Of a DNA stretch of 64,000 nucleotides, positions 53,934 to 64,000 are shown one piece after another. Positions within the stretch are counted from its first letter, which is position 1; the number at the start of each line of letters is the position of its first letter. The stretch covers positions 2,418,001-2,482,000 of the forward strand of contig NZ_LT900024.1 of the NCBI RefSeq assembly GCF_900182925.1, written 5' to 3'. The position numbers and the translations under genes are program-made. The stretch comes from Psychrobacter sp. LV10R520-6. GTDB lineage: Bacteria; Pseudomonadota; Gammaproteobacteria; Pseudomonadales; Moraxellaceae. The notes under the pieces were generated by a model. That model was given only the letters and a program-made list of their open reading frames with translations. It made no database searches and had not been told where the DNA came from.

Positions 53934-54512
53934 ATGAGTTATGCCAATACCCAAGTCGCCCAAATCGCGGCCATCAGTAGCAACCGCTGTATCGGCAAAG
54001 GTAATGAGCTACCTTGGCATATCTCAGCGGACCTACAACATTTTAAAAAAATGACCACCCGTAGCGACGCGCAAAGTAGTCAGACTGAAAGTACGGTGCA
54101 AGGTATCGTCATTATGGGTCGCAAAACCTTTGAATCGATGGGCAGCAAGCCATTGCCAAAGCGTGTTAGCTTTATTATTACTAGCCAATTGGACTATGCT
54201 GAGCAAAAAGGTTTGGTAGGACGTGATAATGCTCATGTGGTACATAACTTGGATGATGCTTTGACACAAGCAGCAAGTCTGGCACATGGCGTACACCTTG
54301 ATACGATTTGGGTGATTGGCGGTGAGCGGGTCTTTAACGACGCGCTAATGTATACCGATCGCATTGAGCTGACTCATGTGGATACTGAAATCAGCGATGG
54401 CGATGCTTTTTATCCTGAGCTGCCGAGCGACTTTAACGTGGTAAAAGAATCTGAGCAAATGCATAATGATAAAAGCGATTTGAACTTTTACTTTGTCAGT
54501 TATCAGAGATAA
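53934..54512 (+). CDS. folA: Dihydrofolate reductase
   Basis: Regenerates tetrahydrofolate, directly serving the upstream ThyA. 192 residues from the ATG at 53934, which has AAAGGATCT before it; an in-frame TTG at 53919 is discounted. Motifs: AAISSNRCIGKGNELPWHIS, ADLQHFKKMT, VIMGRKTFESMG, IWVIGGERVFNDAL. Longer than E. coli FolA (159) through a Ser/Gln-rich insertion (SDAQSSQTESTVQG) and a C-terminal part. Confidence 0.95.
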   Translation: MSYANTQVAQIAAISSNRCIGKGNELPWHISADLQHFKKMTTRSDAQSSQTESTVQGIVIMGRKTFESMGSKPLPKRVSFIITSQLDYAEQKGLVGRDNAHVVHNLDDALTQAASLAHGVHLDTIWVIGGERVFNDALMYTDRIELTHVDTEISDGDAFYPELPSDFNVVKESEQMHNDKSDLNFYFVSYQR

Positions 54513-54587
54513 AGCCGCTAAACGTTAAGCAATAGCGGCTCACTGACTAAACCCTTTACAAAATCACGTTTGCATGGGCAGATCAGA

Positions 54588-56432
54588 TTACTCATGCAAT
54601 ACTTTATAGACGGTCTTAGCCAACACGGGACCGATACCTTGAACGCCAGATAACTCTTGCTGTGACGCACCAAGCAGCTGTTGCAGTCCGCCAAAATGAT
54701 TGAGTAAGTCACGGCGACGCTTTTCACCCAGTCCCGGAATCACTTCTAACACGGATGACGAACGGCGCTTATCGCGTTTTTTACGATGGGCAGTAATCGC
54801 AAAACGATGCGCCTCATCGCGAATGTGCATGAGTAAATGTAGTGCTTTACTGTCCATCGGCAAATCCAGCGGGTCGTGGTCTAAGAAATGCAGTACTTCT
54901 AAACCGGCCTTACGACCTTCGCCTTTGGCAACCCCAATCAACAAGGTATCACCAAGTATTTCCAATTCAACCAATACTTCTTTTGCCATACTCAGTTGAC
55001 CCTTGCCACCATCTATCAATAATAAGTCAGGTAATGGCTGCTTTTTATAGCGGCGGGTGAGCACTTGTTTCATCGCGGCATAATCGTCACCGCCTACGAT
55101 ATCGTGAATAGCATATTGGCGATAATCCCGCCGACGCGAACCACCTTGGTCAAAGACCACGCAGCTGCCAATGGTCGCTTCGCCCATAGTATGCGAGATA
55201 TCAAAGCACTCAATACGATCAATAACTCGATCTGTCACTGACGCTAATACGTCTTTTAGCGCACCAAAACGCGCATGCAGCTCTAGATAATCGCCAAGCT
55301 TAGTTTTTAGCGCATTATTAGTGTTAAGGGTTGCCAAGTCTAACCATTCTGCACGGTGTTCGCGTACGCTAGTTTTTATCATGACCTTACTACCAAAATG
55401 AGTCGCTAAGGCTTCACTAACCGCGCTTTGATCCGGTAGCTCATGGCTCAAGATAATCTCAGCAGGCAAGTCATCAGTCACTTGAAAATAAAACGACATA
55501 ATGAAGGCTGATAAGTTATCTGCTAGCGATTCACTGCTATCGACATCAGGAAAATAATTATTGCCACCCAGTACACGTCCGCCTCGAACCGTCAACACAT
55601 TGATACAGCTCATTCCTGCTTGGCTGGCAATCGAAATCACATCGGCCTCACCTTCTACGGTATAGACCGCTTGCCGCGCTTGAACTTCGCGTAGCATAGA
55701 TAACTGGTCACGATAAAATACTGCCTTCTCAAAATCTAATTCCTCAGCGGCCGCTTCCATTTTTACGATTAACGCATTATGAATATCACTAGAATCACCT
55801 TTTAAAAAGCGAATGGTATTATTCACATCTTCGGCATAATCTTCTGGTGATACTAGGCCCACACACGGCGCACGGCAGCGCTTGATTTGGTATTCCAAAC
55901 AAGGACGCTTGCGCTGACGGAAGAAAGTATTGGTACATTGGCGCATTTGAAACATTTTTTGCATTAAGACTAGCGTTTCTTTTGCCGCATGCGCTGATGG
56001 GAAAGGCCCAAAAAATCGACCTTTTTGATGATTGCCTTTACCGCGACCATAAGCAAGACGTGGATAAGGCTTATCGGCTGAGATGAACACATACAGATAG
56101 GATTTATCATCACGTAACAGCACGTTATAAGGGGGACGATGTTCCTTGATCAGGTTTTGCTCAAGCAATAGCGCCTCAGTCTCACCCCGGGTAATGATGG
56201 TCTCAATATTATGAATGCGTGCGACCAAAGCTCGCGTTTTTGGATGGTCGATGGTTTTAGCAAAATAGCTGTTTACCCGACTTTTAAGCGATTTTGCCTT
56301 ACCCACGTAAAGAATGTCACCATTTTTGCCCAGCATTTTATATACCCCAGGCAAATTTGGCAGGCGCTTAATGAGGTGTTTAAGACGGGCTTTCTTATCA
56401 TCGACCACAGTCGACGCTGAGACATTGACCAT
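54588..56432 (-). CDS. uvrC: Excinuclease ABC subunit UvrC
   Basis: Dual-incision nuclease of nucleotide excision repair, 614 residues. GIY-YIG domain ([20 protein letters not shown], about 29-48), Cys-rich stretch ([15 protein letters not shown]), UVR domain ([18 protein letters not shown]), RNase H-like nuclease domain ([31 protein letters not shown]) and a C-terminal double helix-hairpin-helix ([18 protein letters not shown]). Convergent with folA; no uvrY/gacA partner beside it. Confidence 0.97.
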   Translation of the reverse strand: MVNVSASTVVDDKKARLKHLIKRLPNLPGVYKMLGKNGDILYVGKAKSLKSRVNSYFAKTIDHPKTRALVARIHNIETIITRGETEALLLEQNLIKEHRPPYNVLLRDDKSYLYVFISADKPYPRLAYGRGKGNHQKGRFFGPFPSAHAAKETLVLMQKMFQMRQCTNTFFRQRKRPCLEYQIKRCRAPCVGLVSPEDYAEDVNNTIRFLKGDSSDIHNALIVKMEAAAEELDFEKAVFYRDQLSMLREVQARQAVYTVEGEADVISIASQAGMSCINVLTVRGGRVLGGNNYFPDVDSSESLADNLSAFIMSFYFQVTDDLPAEIILSHELPDQSAVSEALATHFGSKVMIKTSVREHRAEWLDLATLNTNNALKTKLGDYLELHARFGALKDVLASVTDRVIDRIECFDISHTMGEATIGSCVVFDQGGSRRRDYRQYAIHDIVGGDDYAAMKQVLTRRYKKQPLPDLLLIDGGKGQLSMAKEVLVELEILGDTLLIGVAKGEGRKAGLEVLHFLDHDPLDLPMDSKALHLLMHIRDEAHRFAITAHRKKRDKRRSSSVLEVIPGLGEKRRRDLLNHFGGLQQLLGASQQELSGVQGIGPVLAKTVYKVLHE

Positions 56433-56526
56433 AAAAATACTGCCCTTAAAAATGCTTGAATACAGCTATTTATGGGGGGATATTGGCCATTTTACAAGAA
56501 CCGTTATCGGCACAGCGGCGTGCATA

Positions 56527-56555
56527 AAAAAAGCCAGCACGAGGCTGACTTTTAT
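56527..56555. terminator. Possible terminator between the DUF3360 gene and uvrC
   Basis: AAAGCCAGC-ACGAG-GCTGACTTT with one mismatch and A/T runs. It would act leftward, after the DUF3360 gene and ahead of the uvrC promoter. Confidence 0.55.
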
Positions 56556-56592
56556 AATTGGGACTATTACGACTGCTATTTATCGCTCAATA

Positions 56593-58122
56593 TCAATGGC
56601 GAAAGTTCGGTAATAACGCTGGAATACCTGGCAACATACCAACCACAGCCATCACACCGGTAAGTACGACAAACATGACCGTGGGAATAATCCAGCGGCT
56701 CATTTTGCTCAAGCTAGCACTACGCTCTTTTGAGCCAATCAAACCTAAGTTATCAAGTAATAAGGTAATTGACCACCCAAAGGCTGGGTTAACCAATGCA
56801 GAGGCAAAGACCACAATGGCAGCAGACTGCGTGGTTTTGCCTTCACGCGTCATCTCCATTCCTGCTTCTAATAGTGGAATAAAGACCCCGACAATTAAAG
56901 CCACACATAACACCGGCTCCCAAATCGCCAAGTCCATGGGATAACCCCAAACACCAGCGATAACACAGAACACAGCGGTCAACACTGCACCAGCAGGAAT
57001 AGGACGTTTGGCGATTGCCGCAGGGACAATGTAGGTGCCCCATGACGACGCAAAGTTAGCACCGCCCAGTACCGAGCCTGCAACCTGTCGAACGGAGGCA
57101 CTGACCATAGTGTCATCAATATCCATCAAAACCTTTTCGGTGCGCTTAGGGTAGCTGATCTTTTGAAATACTTGATGACCTAAGAAATCTGGTGACCACA
57201 TCGCTACAGCCAATACCGCAAAAGGCAGCACCACAATAAAGCTCTCGACGGTCGGTAAGCCTAACATCCAACCCGTATTCTCTCCCCACCAGTACATCGG
57301 ACTCATAGGCGGCAAACCTGGTCCGGTCTTAAACTCAAATGGTGCACCCAATGCAAAAGCAACACCGCCACCGAGCAAGCAGCTAAGGGGTACCGCAAGC
57401 CAGCGCTTTTGGAAACTCTCTAAAACGGCATACAGGACAATTGTGAGTAAAATCACAATAAAAGCGATATGAGACATACCGATACTTTCTGACCAAGCAA
57501 AAAGATTTTTGACTTGCGAGGTGGTACCGATAAAGCCTAGATATATCAGCAGACCACCGCACACCCCTTTACTGGTCAAGTTCGCCAGTAAGCTGCCCCC
57601 TTTACTAATCGCCAGTAAGAGACCAAAAAAACCAATGAGTAAACCAAAAGCCATCGGATGTCCACCGGCAGCAACCACAATCGGAATCAAAGGAATCAGC
57701 GGACCGTGGGTACCCGCAAGGTTAGCCGTTGGTAGAAAAAACCCTGAAAATAAAATAATAAAGACCGAGACAATCAACAGCTCATAACGTACGTTCTCTA
57801 ACACAAATGCATCGCCCAAACCTAGAGGACCTGCAAATGTGGCAGCAATGGCACCCACCATCACTACTTTACCAATCGTTGCCGCCATCGCCGGAATGGT
57901 ATCTTCATACTCAAAACGATAATCACGAAACGGCAAATTAGCACGCCAGCGTTTAGGCTTCATGATTTGTAATTCATGCTCAAGATAGGCATCACGGTTC
58001 TTAAAACTGGCGCTTGGCTTATGCAGATCAACATAACTGCCTGTCAATTCTTGATCGTAATCGGAAGGATTTGGTGGCTGCGGATTAGATCCTGAAGCGG
58101 GGATCTGAGTGTTGCTCATCAC
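56593..58122 (-). CDS. DUF3360 family permease-like membrane protein
   Basis: 509 residues with about 11-12 hydrophobic helices after a soluble N-terminal tail of about 70 residues. MKPKRWRANLPFRDYRFEYE, GTHGPLIPLIPIVVAAGGHP and KGGSLLANLTSKGVCGGLL match the DUF3360 family, which is related to NCS2/SulP-type transporters. The ligand is unknown. Monocistronic: its start is preceded by AAGGAGATG and the next gene leftward is uvrC behind a hairpin. Confidence 0.82.
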   Translation of the reverse strand: MMSNTQIPASGSNPQPPNPSDYDQELTGSYVDLHKPSASFKNRDAYLEHELQIMKPKRWRANLPFRDYRFEYEDTIPAMAATIGKVVMVGAIAATFAGPLGLGDAFVLENVRYELLIVSVFIILFSGFFLPTANLAGTHGPLIPLIPIVVAAGGHPMAFGLLIGFFGLLLAISKGGSLLANLTSKGVCGGLLIYLGFIGTTSQVKNLFAWSESIGMSHIAFIVILLTIVLYAVLESFQKRWLAVPLSCLLGGGVAFALGAPFEFKTGPGLPPMSPMYWWGENTGWMLGLPTVESFIVVLPFAVLAVAMWSPDFLGHQVFQKISYPKRTEKVLMDIDDTMVSASVRQVAGSVLGGANFASSWGTYIVPAAIAKRPIPAGAVLTAVFCVIAGVWGYPMDLAIWEPVLCVALIVGVFIPLLEAGMEMTREGKTTQSAAIVVFASALVNPAFGWSITLLLDNLGLIGSKERSASLSKMSRWIIPTVMFVVLTGVMAVVGMLPGIPALLPNFRH

Positions 58123-58276
58123 ATCTCCTTATGTTAGCTGAGGTTTTTATTGCGTGCTTGATGACTTATTTGCACAAAATTGTATGTGAAATAGGCCATC
58201 GGGCACAAAATTGCGTCTATTGTATGCCATCAAAACTAAGAATGCGAGTGTTGTGGAATAAAGTATTATATGGTTC

Positions 58277-58636
58277 TCAATGTCTGATTTGTATTTTGAG
58301 CCCTGCAGGTCGCTTCTTAACCCAGTTGATAAACGTTTGTACCTCGCTATGTCCTTTTAAACGCTCAATCGTAGGGTAATAGCTCGCGAGCTCATGATTG
58401 GCAAAAATACAGTGGACTTGACTGTGGCATGGCCGACATAGCATAGCGATATCAGCTTTCATAGCGTCACGGCTAAAGTTGCGCTGAGTGCGGCGCTTAT
58501 TGTATCGAGACCGGGGCCGGGGAATAAGGTGATGGCGAGTCAGTAGCAGCTCATTACGTCCACAAAGCTCACATAATCCTTGCTCATCTACCTTGTTATC
58601 GATATTGTAGTTATCTTTTTGACAAATACGTGACAT
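58277..58636 (-). CDS. HNH endonuclease-domain protein
   Basis: 119 residues. CELCGRNELLLTRHHLIPRP contains a CxxC pair and the first His pair of an HNH nuclease. AMLCRPCHSQVHCIFAN carries the second Cys pair and the terminal His. Small stand-alone HNH proteins of this type are widespread in Moraxellaceae chromosomes; their role is unknown. No methylase or phage gene is adjacent. Confidence 0.82.
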   Translation of the reverse strand: MSRICQKDNYNIDNKVDEQGLCELCGRNELLLTRHHLIPRPRSRYNKRRTQRNFSRDAMKADIAMLCRPCHSQVHCIFANHELASYYPTIERLKGHSEVQTFINWVKKRPAGLKIQIRH

Positions 58637-58962
58637 GACAGTAAGGCGCCCTATTTTATATCGGTGATCGATACTGGATCGTTATAAATATTGGTTATCA
58701 ATAATACATCATTATTTTAGTTACGCTTTAAGCCTGGCGAGGTCTATTGTTTTTAATTATGATAGATATTTTTTGCTCAGCCACTATTTAATAGTAACGG
58801 CTAATAGTGAGAATCAGTGTTAAAGACGTTATGCTGTGCTGATTGACCTCTTAACACTAACAACGCTGTTTGCTATTAATTTCCGTTTGCCTGATCACTA
58901 AGACATACACTTAGCCAAGTAGAAACGACTAACAGCATTGCAACAGGCAAAAGGATAAATTT
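58637..58962. other. Divergent intergenic region HNH gene / DUF4442 gene
   Basis: 326 bp of AT-rich DNA; no coding frame, repeat or clear promoter consensus recognised. Confidence 0.4.
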
Positions 58963-59520
58963 ATGAGCTTATTACCCAAAAACTTTGAGACCTTGAAACG
59001 TAACGCCAAAAAAAATCTCATGCCACTGCTAACCCCGCATCTGCTTAAGTTGCGTATAAATACCTACGCCCCTTATATCGGTGCAGGTATCAAGGTCGAA
59101 CATATCGATTTGGATCAAGGACTATGTGTGGTCAGTATGAGGTTTAATGCCTTCAATAAAAATATCGTAGGGACACAATTTGGCGGTAGCTTATACTCGA
59201 TGGTCGATCCATTTTATATGCTCATGCTCATGCATCAACTGGGCAGCACTTATGTGGTCTGGGATAAAAGTTCAAACATCGAGTTTATTGCACCTGGTAA
59301 CAGTAAAGTCAGAACACGGATGAAAATCCCTAGCACTGAGATTGCTACCATTCAAGAGCTGGCAAAAGATGGCGAGGCCGTCTTTCGCGAATATACGACT
59401 GATATCGTTGATGAGCAGCAAAAAATCATCGCAACCGTGACCAAAACCATTTACATACGCTTGCGTAAACACAGTAAATCTAAAAACCAGAGTAGCTGCA
59501 TCGATAATATAGAGTCATAA
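58963..59520 (+). CDS. DUF4442 / PaaI-like hotdog thioesterase
   Basis: 185 residues. A hotdog-fold domain is indicated by FNKNIVGTQFGGSLYSMVDP, YVVWDKSSNIEFIAPGNSKV and ATVTKTIYIRLRK. DUF4442 proteins are predicted acyl-CoA thioesterases (the C-terminal half of YiiD is the best known). Substrate unknown. AAAAGGATAAATTT precedes the ATG. Followed by a strong bidirectional terminator. Confidence 0.83.
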   Translation: MSLLPKNFETLKRNAKKNLMPLLTPHLLKLRINTYAPYIGAGIKVEHIDLDQGLCVVSMRFNAFNKNIVGTQFGGSLYSMVDPFYMLMLMHQLGSTYVVWDKSSNIEFIAPGNSKVRTRMKIPSTEIATIQELAKDGEAVFREYTTDIVDEQQKIIATVTKTIYIRLRKHSKSKNQSSCIDNIES

Positions 59521-59540
59521 AAAATAAAACCCATACATAC

Positions 59541-59580
59541 AAAAACCCCAATCTAGCATCAGCATAGATTGGGGTTTTGT
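59541..59580. terminator. Bidirectional terminator before rplS
   Basis: AAAACCCCAATCTA-loop-TAGATTGGGGTTTT, a perfect 14-bp stem serving both the DUF4442 gene and the leftward rpsP-rimM-trmD-rplS operon. Confidence 0.9.
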
Positions 59581-59696
59581 CTTTTTTGGTACGCCCACTT
59601 ATTTATATGATAAACCTATGAATAAGGGCTTGTATCTACTTCTGCCTCTTCACCCTACCGTACTAATAAACGCTAAAGTGAAAGGCGAGCTTGAGC

Positions 59697-60128
59697 TTAA
59701 ATACCAGGTGCAGTCTTAACCGCATCAGGTACGCCAGCGTCAGTTTTTTTCTGAGCAGCTTTTTTTGATGGACGGACGCCAAGCTTTTCGCGGATACGTG
59801 CTGATTTACCAGAACGCTCACGTAAGTAGTACAGTTTCGCACGGCGAACAGCACCGCGACGTTTCACTACAATGCTATCAATGATGGGTGAATGCAATTG
59901 GAATGCACGCTCAACGCCAACACCGCTTGAAGTTTTACGGACGGTAAACGCTGAGTTTAGACCGCGGTTGCGCTTAGCAATAACGACGCCTTGAAAAGCC
60001 TGTAAACGCTCACGCTCACCTTCACGTACTTTTACTTGAACCACGATGGTATCGCCGGGGGCAAAACTAGGACGCTCAAGCAATTGAGCGTTTTCAATGA
60101 CCTGAACCAATGGATGCTTGTTGCTCAT
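59697..60128 (-). CDS. rplS: Ribosomal protein L19
   Basis: 143 residues. The core [39 protein letters not shown] and [15 protein letters not shown] is canonical. The C-terminus extends about 25 residues beyond the usual ~115-120, Lys/Ala-rich ([14 protein letters not shown]). Last gene of the rpsP-rimM-trmD-rplS operon, after a 225-bp gap. GAGGAGATAACTCTC precedes the ATG. Confidence 0.96.
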   Translation of the reverse strand: MSNKHPLVQVIENAQLLERPSFAPGDTIVVQVKVREGERERLQAFQGVVIAKRNRGLNSAFTVRKTSSGVGVERAFQLHSPIIDSIVVKRRGAVRRAKLYYLRERSGKSARIREKLGVRPSKKAAQKKTDAGVPDAVKTAPGI

Positions 60129-60353
60129 GAGAGTTATCTCCTCACATTAGATAATAGAGGCTTGACGCATATCACCTGTTTGTAATAAGTAATCATGCCC
60201 TTTAATACTATTTTGTATTAAATCGACACAACGTAAATTGGGTAGCAAACGGCCATTATGGTATGACCTGTTTAGTGTTGCTCAAAATTTTATTGCTTAA
60301 CTGTTTATCTAACTATCAAAACCACTATTTATGAAAACAGCTCTTTATAAAAG

Positions 60354-61118
60354 CTACTTTTTATCTGCTTTTGCCAATGCCTTTAACCACTTAGCTTGCT
60401 GCGCCGTTGGTGTGAACGCTTGCCATAAGTCTAGACGCCGCGTTTGCGTACGTTCAACTTGCTGGCTAAAGCGCCACTTAGCGATATTGGCATGATGACC
60501 TGAGAGTAGTACCTCAGGAACTGCCATACCAGCGAACTCATGCGGCTTGGTATAGTGTGGGCAATCAAGCAAACCATCGACAAACGAGTCTTGCTCTGCT
60601 GACTTATCATCACCCATGGTATCGGGCAGACGACGTATCACACTATCCATTAGCACCATTGCTGGCAGCTCACCACCGCTCAACACATAATCGCCAAGTG
60701 ACACTTCCATATCGACGTACTGCGATAATAGGCGCTCATCAATACCTTCGTAACGACCACATAACAAAATCATGCCGTCATACTCAGCCATGCTGACCAC
60801 GCTACTTTCACTCAGCGTCTGCCCTTGGGGTGACATATAAATCACCGGACAGTGCGCTTTGTCTATACGGCAACCGTGTTGGCTTGCACGCAGGCGGGCG
60901 TCCTCAATAGCTTGTGACAATGGCTCGGCCATCATCACCATGCCAGGGCCCCCACCATACGGACGTTCATCAATACGGCGATAGTTGTCGGTAGTGTAAT
61001 CACGCGGGTTAATACATTCAATCGTGACTTGCTCCTGAGTGACTGCGCGCCCCGTGATACCAAACTCACGAATCGACGCAAACATCTCAGGGAAAATACT
61101 AATCACGGCAAAATACAT
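60354..61118 (-). CDS. trmD: tRNA (guanine-37-N1) methyltransferase TrmD
   Basis: SPOUT-family enzyme, 254 residues, that methylates G37 next to the anticodon and prevents frameshifting. Trefoil-knot segments: [34 protein letters not shown] and [18 protein letters not shown]. The last two form the SAM pocket. It lies 80 bp after rimM. Confidence 0.97.
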   Translation of the reverse strand: MYFAVISIFPEMFASIREFGITGRAVTQEQVTIECINPRDYTTDNYRRIDERPYGGGPGMVMMAEPLSQAIEDARLRASQHGCRIDKAHCPVIYMSPQGQTLSESSVVSMAEYDGMILLCGRYEGIDERLLSQYVDMEVSLGDYVLSGGELPAMVLMDSVIRRLPDTMGDDKSAEQDSFVDGLLDCPHYTKPHEFAGMAVPEVLLSGHHANIAKWRFSQQVERTQTRRLDLWQAFTPTAQQAKWLKALAKADKK

Positions 61119-61198
61119 CTGAATCCCACATAAACACGTCTACATAACAACTATTACGTTAATTTAATGCTGTTAACAGTAAATTAATAAGCGCTAAA

Positions 61199-61732
61199 TC
61201 AATAGTCGCTCGGCCAAGCTACAAGTACTGTTTTACTGGTCATATCGACCTGCATCACAGTTTGCTTGTGCCACGGTATCAAGCGTTCTTCAGCGTCTAA
61301 ACTGTCCGAGTTTGCCGCTACCCGCATAAGGTCATGGGCACCGGTCTCAAACATCTCAGTAATATCGCCAAGATATTCGTCTTGCTCATTCATCACCCGA
61401 AGACCAACCAAATCCGACCAGTAATATTCGTCTTCAGCGGTTTCTGGCAGTATGTCTTGAGCAACCCAAAGGGTCACACCATTCATAGTCTCAGCGACGT
61501 TTCGGTCAGGAACTTGCTCAAACTGAGCCACAAGCCCTGTACCTTGCTGACGCCAAGACTTTACGGTCAATGGCTTCATACCAGTAGCCGTTTTCATCCA
61601 CCACGATTTAATATCAAATATCGCCGCGTGGTCATCGGTATCGCTAAACACCCACAGCCAGCCTTTAATGCCATAAGGCTTTTTGAGTTGACCAATTTTC
61701 ATAAGGGTATTGGCGTCTGGTACTGATGACAT
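61199..61732 (-). CDS. rimM: Ribosome maturation factor RimM
   Basis: 177 residues. N-terminal beta-barrel (IGQLKKPYGIKGWLWVFSD) and C-terminal PRC-barrel domain (EYYWSDLVGLRVMNEQDEYL, ending LIPWHKQTVMQVDM). It binds S19 during 30S head maturation. It lies 201 bp after rpsP in the same direction. Confidence 0.95.
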   Translation of the reverse strand: MSSVPDANTLMKIGQLKKPYGIKGWLWVFSDTDDHAAIFDIKSWWMKTATGMKPLTVKSWRQQGTGLVAQFEQVPDRNVAETMNGVTLWVAQDILPETAEDEYYWSDLVGLRVMNEQDEYLGDITEMFETGAHDLMRVAANSDSLDAEERLIPWHKQTVMQVDMTSKTVLVAWPSDY

Positions 61733-61933
61733 AACGGCTAACCTAACAGGATATAAATAGCAGTAGATAAATAGCGATTATCAAGACTTTAATTAACAAA
61801 GCGTCAATTAAAACCGTAACAATCAATTGAAACAGCGATAAACAGTTAATCGCGTACACTGGTTAAACCAGCTACGCTATGTTTTCTAAAGCCGAGCAAT
61901 CAATGCTCAACGACTAGACTTAACAACTAGCAA

Positions 61934-62203
61934 TTAAGCAGTTGCTTCAGTGCTGGCCGCAGCTTTATTGTAAGCTTTTGCTAATGAAGCAACGCGGTCT
62001 GAAGGTTGTGCGCCTTTTGCGATCCACGCGTTATACGTGTCCATATTTAAGCGTACAGCTTCTTCTGACTCTTTAGCGAGCGGGTTAAAAAAGCCAATGT
62101 TTTCAATGTAGCGACCGTCACGCGCGCGGCGTTGATCAGCAACAACTACTTGATAAAATGGGCGTTTCTTGGCACCGCCCCGTGCTAAACGAATAACAAC
62201 CAT
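61934..62203 (-). CDS. rpsP: Ribosomal protein S16
   Basis: 89 residues. [40 protein letters not shown] and an Ala/Thr-rich C-terminus. First gene of the operon; a TATAAT-containing promoter lies just upstream. Confidence 0.98.
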   Translation of the reverse strand: MVVIRLARGGAKKRPFYQVVVADQRRARDGRYIENIGFFNPLAKESEEAVRLNMDTYNAWIAKGAQPSDRVASLAKAYNKAAASTEATA

Positions 62204-62639
62204 GTGAATTCTCTCTTTCGCAGGTATACCAAAAAGGGCATAATTATAGCACAGTCTTATTTTATTGAAAACATAAACTGTGCATATTTAATTATTTTAT
62301 AACAATAACTTAAATGTTGGTGAGTGTACAATAATATCGATAGTAACCGCTAATTATCAGCGGTTATTATAGCTAAACCAACCCTCATCTAGGCCGTTAT
62401 CCTTTATTGAGTTATCCGTGACAACCCTAGCAGAGCTATTATTTAGTTATGCTATGCTATAGCAAATTGCGGCTGTGTCATAAAAGCTTGATGCTACTGA
62501 TTTTAAGTTTATAAGAAGTAAAATGGCTTTCAACTATAAGCAGTACAACCTGTTATTAACTGCTCAATTCGCTGACTGCCTAATTGTTGCTAATCATCTG
62601 TTTTACCTTATTCAATAACTACAAAAACATTGGATCCTT
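62204..62639. other. Divergent region rpsP / sensor kinase
   Basis: 436 bp without a coding frame. It contains the rpsP promoter (62243-62270) and an AACCGCT-AATTATC-AGCGGTT hairpin at 62345-62365 without a T-run. No response-regulator gene precedes the kinase. Confidence 0.5.
62243..62270 (-). promoter_or_regulatory. Promoter of the rpsP operon (extended -10)
   Basis: Leftward TGC-TATAAT (TATAAT at 62243-62248) with a weak -35 (TTTTCA/TTTCAA, 16-17 bp upstream), about 40 bp before the rpsP start. Confidence 0.65.
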
Positions 62640-64000
62640 ATGACCACCCCCACTCCACAATCACACCGTAAAGGCTGGCTTGCACGTTACTATCCCAATA
62701 GCTGGTCTAACAGCTGGTTGACCACCTTGATGGTGATTTTTATTGTGATTATCAGTGTTAGTTTATCAATTTGGTTTTTTTGGCGCAGTCTGTATTTACC
62801 AGAACTGAAAAACCATGCTCGTTACTTAACCAGTGAGCTGCGTCTGATGAATAGTGCCAAAAAAGACTGGCAGGACAATCCAGAGGTGCGCCAATGGATT
62901 TATCGGCATTCGCATGTGGTAGTGGTTGACAACCCCAGTGATTTTCCACAGATTTCAGACAAAGCCTTTGTAGGGGTTTTTACCGATGTACTACAACAGG
63001 AAATTAGCGCTCAGCTAGGTCGACCTGTGGAGGTTTATTTTAAGTTTAAGCCTACCCCACAACTATGGGTACAAGACAGTCGTGATGACAGTTTTTGGAT
63101 TCGCGAACCGGTGGTTTATTACTCGCAATATAGTCCGACATTGTTAATATTGTTCTTAATCGGGCTACCGTTATTAACGCTGCTGACTATTATCTTATTG
63201 GCGCGGCAATTAAACCGTCCGTTGCGCTATCTACAGCGCGCTGCCACCAATTACATTCGCCTCGGTCACGCCACAACTTTGCCCACGCGTGCAGGTCCTA
63301 CTGAAATCCGTCAAGTGAATATGGCCTTTAATCGTCTGTTTACGACACTTAATCAAGCACAAAAAGAGCGGACAATTATGCTCGCAGGTATCTCTCATGA
63401 CTTGCGCACGCCCCTTACCCGCATGCGCTTAACCGCTGAGATGCTACCGGATGATTTTTTCCGTGAAGGTCTCATCTATGATATCGAGGATATGGACGCT
63501 ATTTTAGAGCAGTTCATCTCATATATGAAAGATGGCTCCGATGAGCCGGTACGCCTAACCAATCTAGATGTTATCTTTAATGAGATTATGGTGCAATTTG
63601 CACCCATGAAGTTTGTTTATCAGTCAGAATGTGATAAAGCCGTGCCGGTACGCCCGCTATCGATTAAGCGCTTGGTTATTAACTTAGTCAATAACGCCAA
63701 TCGTTATGGCAAACCACCGATTTATTTGTCCGCGACTGTGGTACCCACGTTTATAGAAACAGCCGTGGTAGAAGATCCTGACGTGGTTACTGAAAGTGAG
63801 GTCAATAAAGAAGCACAAGAGCAATTAATGATTTGCGTACGTGACTGTGGTAGCGGGGTGGCAGAAGATCAGTTAGAGCGTATCATGCAGCCATTTGAGC
63901 GCGGCGAGACTGCTCGTACCACCCAAGGTAGCGGGCTGGGTCTGGCTATCGTTAGCCGTATTGCAGGGTTGCACCATGGCACAGTTGAGGCCATTAATCA
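62640..64000 (+). CDS. EnvZ-like sensor histidine kinase (partial, runs off right edge)
   Basis: The frame from the ATG at 62640 is open to the window end (453 codons). Membrane helix at about 26-48, a periplasmic domain of about 110 residues, second helix at about 165-185, HAMP domain, then the H-box MLAGISHDLRTPLTRMRL with phospho-acceptor His253. The N-box is LVINLVNNANRYGKPP, and the ATP-lid glycines are in VRDCGSGVAEDQ and GSGLGLAIVSRI. The H-box wording and periplasmic size match EnvZ of the OmpR/EnvZ system. The response-regulator gene is not upstream and must lie elsewhere or downstream. Confidence 0.9.
   Translation, partial: MTTPTPQSHRKGWLARYYPNSWSNSWLTTLMVIFIVIISVSLSIWFFWRSLYLPELKNHARYLTSELRLMNSAKKDWQDNPEVRQWIYRHSHVVVVDNPSDFPQISDKAFVGVFTDVLQQEISAQLGRPVEVYFKFKPTPQLWVQDSRDDSFWIREPVVYYSQYSPTLLILFLIGLPLLTLLTIILLARQLNRPLRYLQRAATNYIRLGHATTLPTRAGPTEIRQVNMAFNRLFTTLNQAQKERTIMLAGISHDLRTPLTRMRLTAEMLPDDFFREGLIYDIEDMDAILEQFISYMKDGSDEPVRLTNLDVIFNEIMVQFAPMKFVYQSECDKAVPVRPLSIKRLVINLVNNANRYGKPPIYLSATVVPTFIETAVVEDPDVVTESEVNKEAQEQLMICVRDCGSGVAEDQLERIMQPFERGETARTTQGSGLGLAIVSRIAGLHHGTVEAIN

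Noticed and set aside
58277..58636. HNH protein as part of a restriction system
   Set aside because: No methyltransferase, specificity or phage gene nearby; flanked by a permease-like gene and a thioesterase-like gene.

Overview
The window looks like a chromosomal stretch of a gammaproteobacterium of the Moraxellaceae, most likely Psychrobacter. This rests on moderately AT-rich DNA, housekeeping proteins of gammaproteobacterial type (RapA, IHF-alpha, RluA-like, DusC, HisIE next to TatABC), and the long acidic or Ser/Thr/Asn-rich insertions typical of that genus in AnmK, TatB, MutY and HisIE. Genus assignment is inference. Nearly all of the window is ordinary core genome. Accessory content is limited to insertion-sequence remnants, two small non-autonomous repeats, a GIY-YIG/DUF4357 protein and a few broken genes.

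Layout. 1-4218: a transposase remnant at the left edge, then anmK (cell-wall recycling), a FabF-type ketoacyl synthase with a promoter/operator-like palindrome, and a coiled-coil protein of unknown function. 4388-9188: aminopeptidase P, then a scar in which the tail of a peptide transporter abuts a decayed IS200/IS605 element (tnpA intact, tnpB broken) that is itself split by an 804-bp IS1-family element with an 8-bp target duplication. 9189-15713: an envelope protein, lnt, corC, a DUF4105 protein, a YcgN-type protein and a dienelactone hydrolase. 16112-31248: DUF2339 membrane protein, ylqF/rbgA, GIY-YIG protein, mutY, tesB, rapA, a 2-hydroxyacid dehydrogenase, a Baeyer-Villiger-type flavoprotein and an RluA-type pseudouridine synthase.

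31637-37266: trxA, rho with a strong promoter and long leader, two small lipoproteins, a broken YpfJ-type zinc metallopeptidase, a 70-bp palindromic structure, and a second near-identical IS1-family element that lies 10 bp after ihfA and cuts off the tail of an unidentified gene. 37506-42071: the translation cluster rpmI-rplT-pheS-pheT-ihfA (leftward, no infC beside it). 42354-48555: an orphan C-terminal gene fragment, hisIE, tatABC, a UvrD-like helicase and dusC. 48780-59520: MAPEG and OsmC proteins, rppH, an NRDE protein, lgt-thyA-folA (lipoprotein maturation plus folate/thymidylate synthesis), uvrC, a DUF3360 permease-like protein, an HNH protein and a DUF4442 protein. 59697-62203: the leftward rpsP-rimM-trmD-rplS operon. 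62640-end: an EnvZ-like sensor kinase that runs off the window.

I found no tRNA, rRNA, CRISPR array, prophage or convincing new defence system. The items most worth checking are the layered IS history, the catalytically gutted metallopeptidase, the paired hairpin repeats, the palindromic structure before the 35624 lipoprotein, and the operator-like palindrome before the ketoacyl synthase gene.
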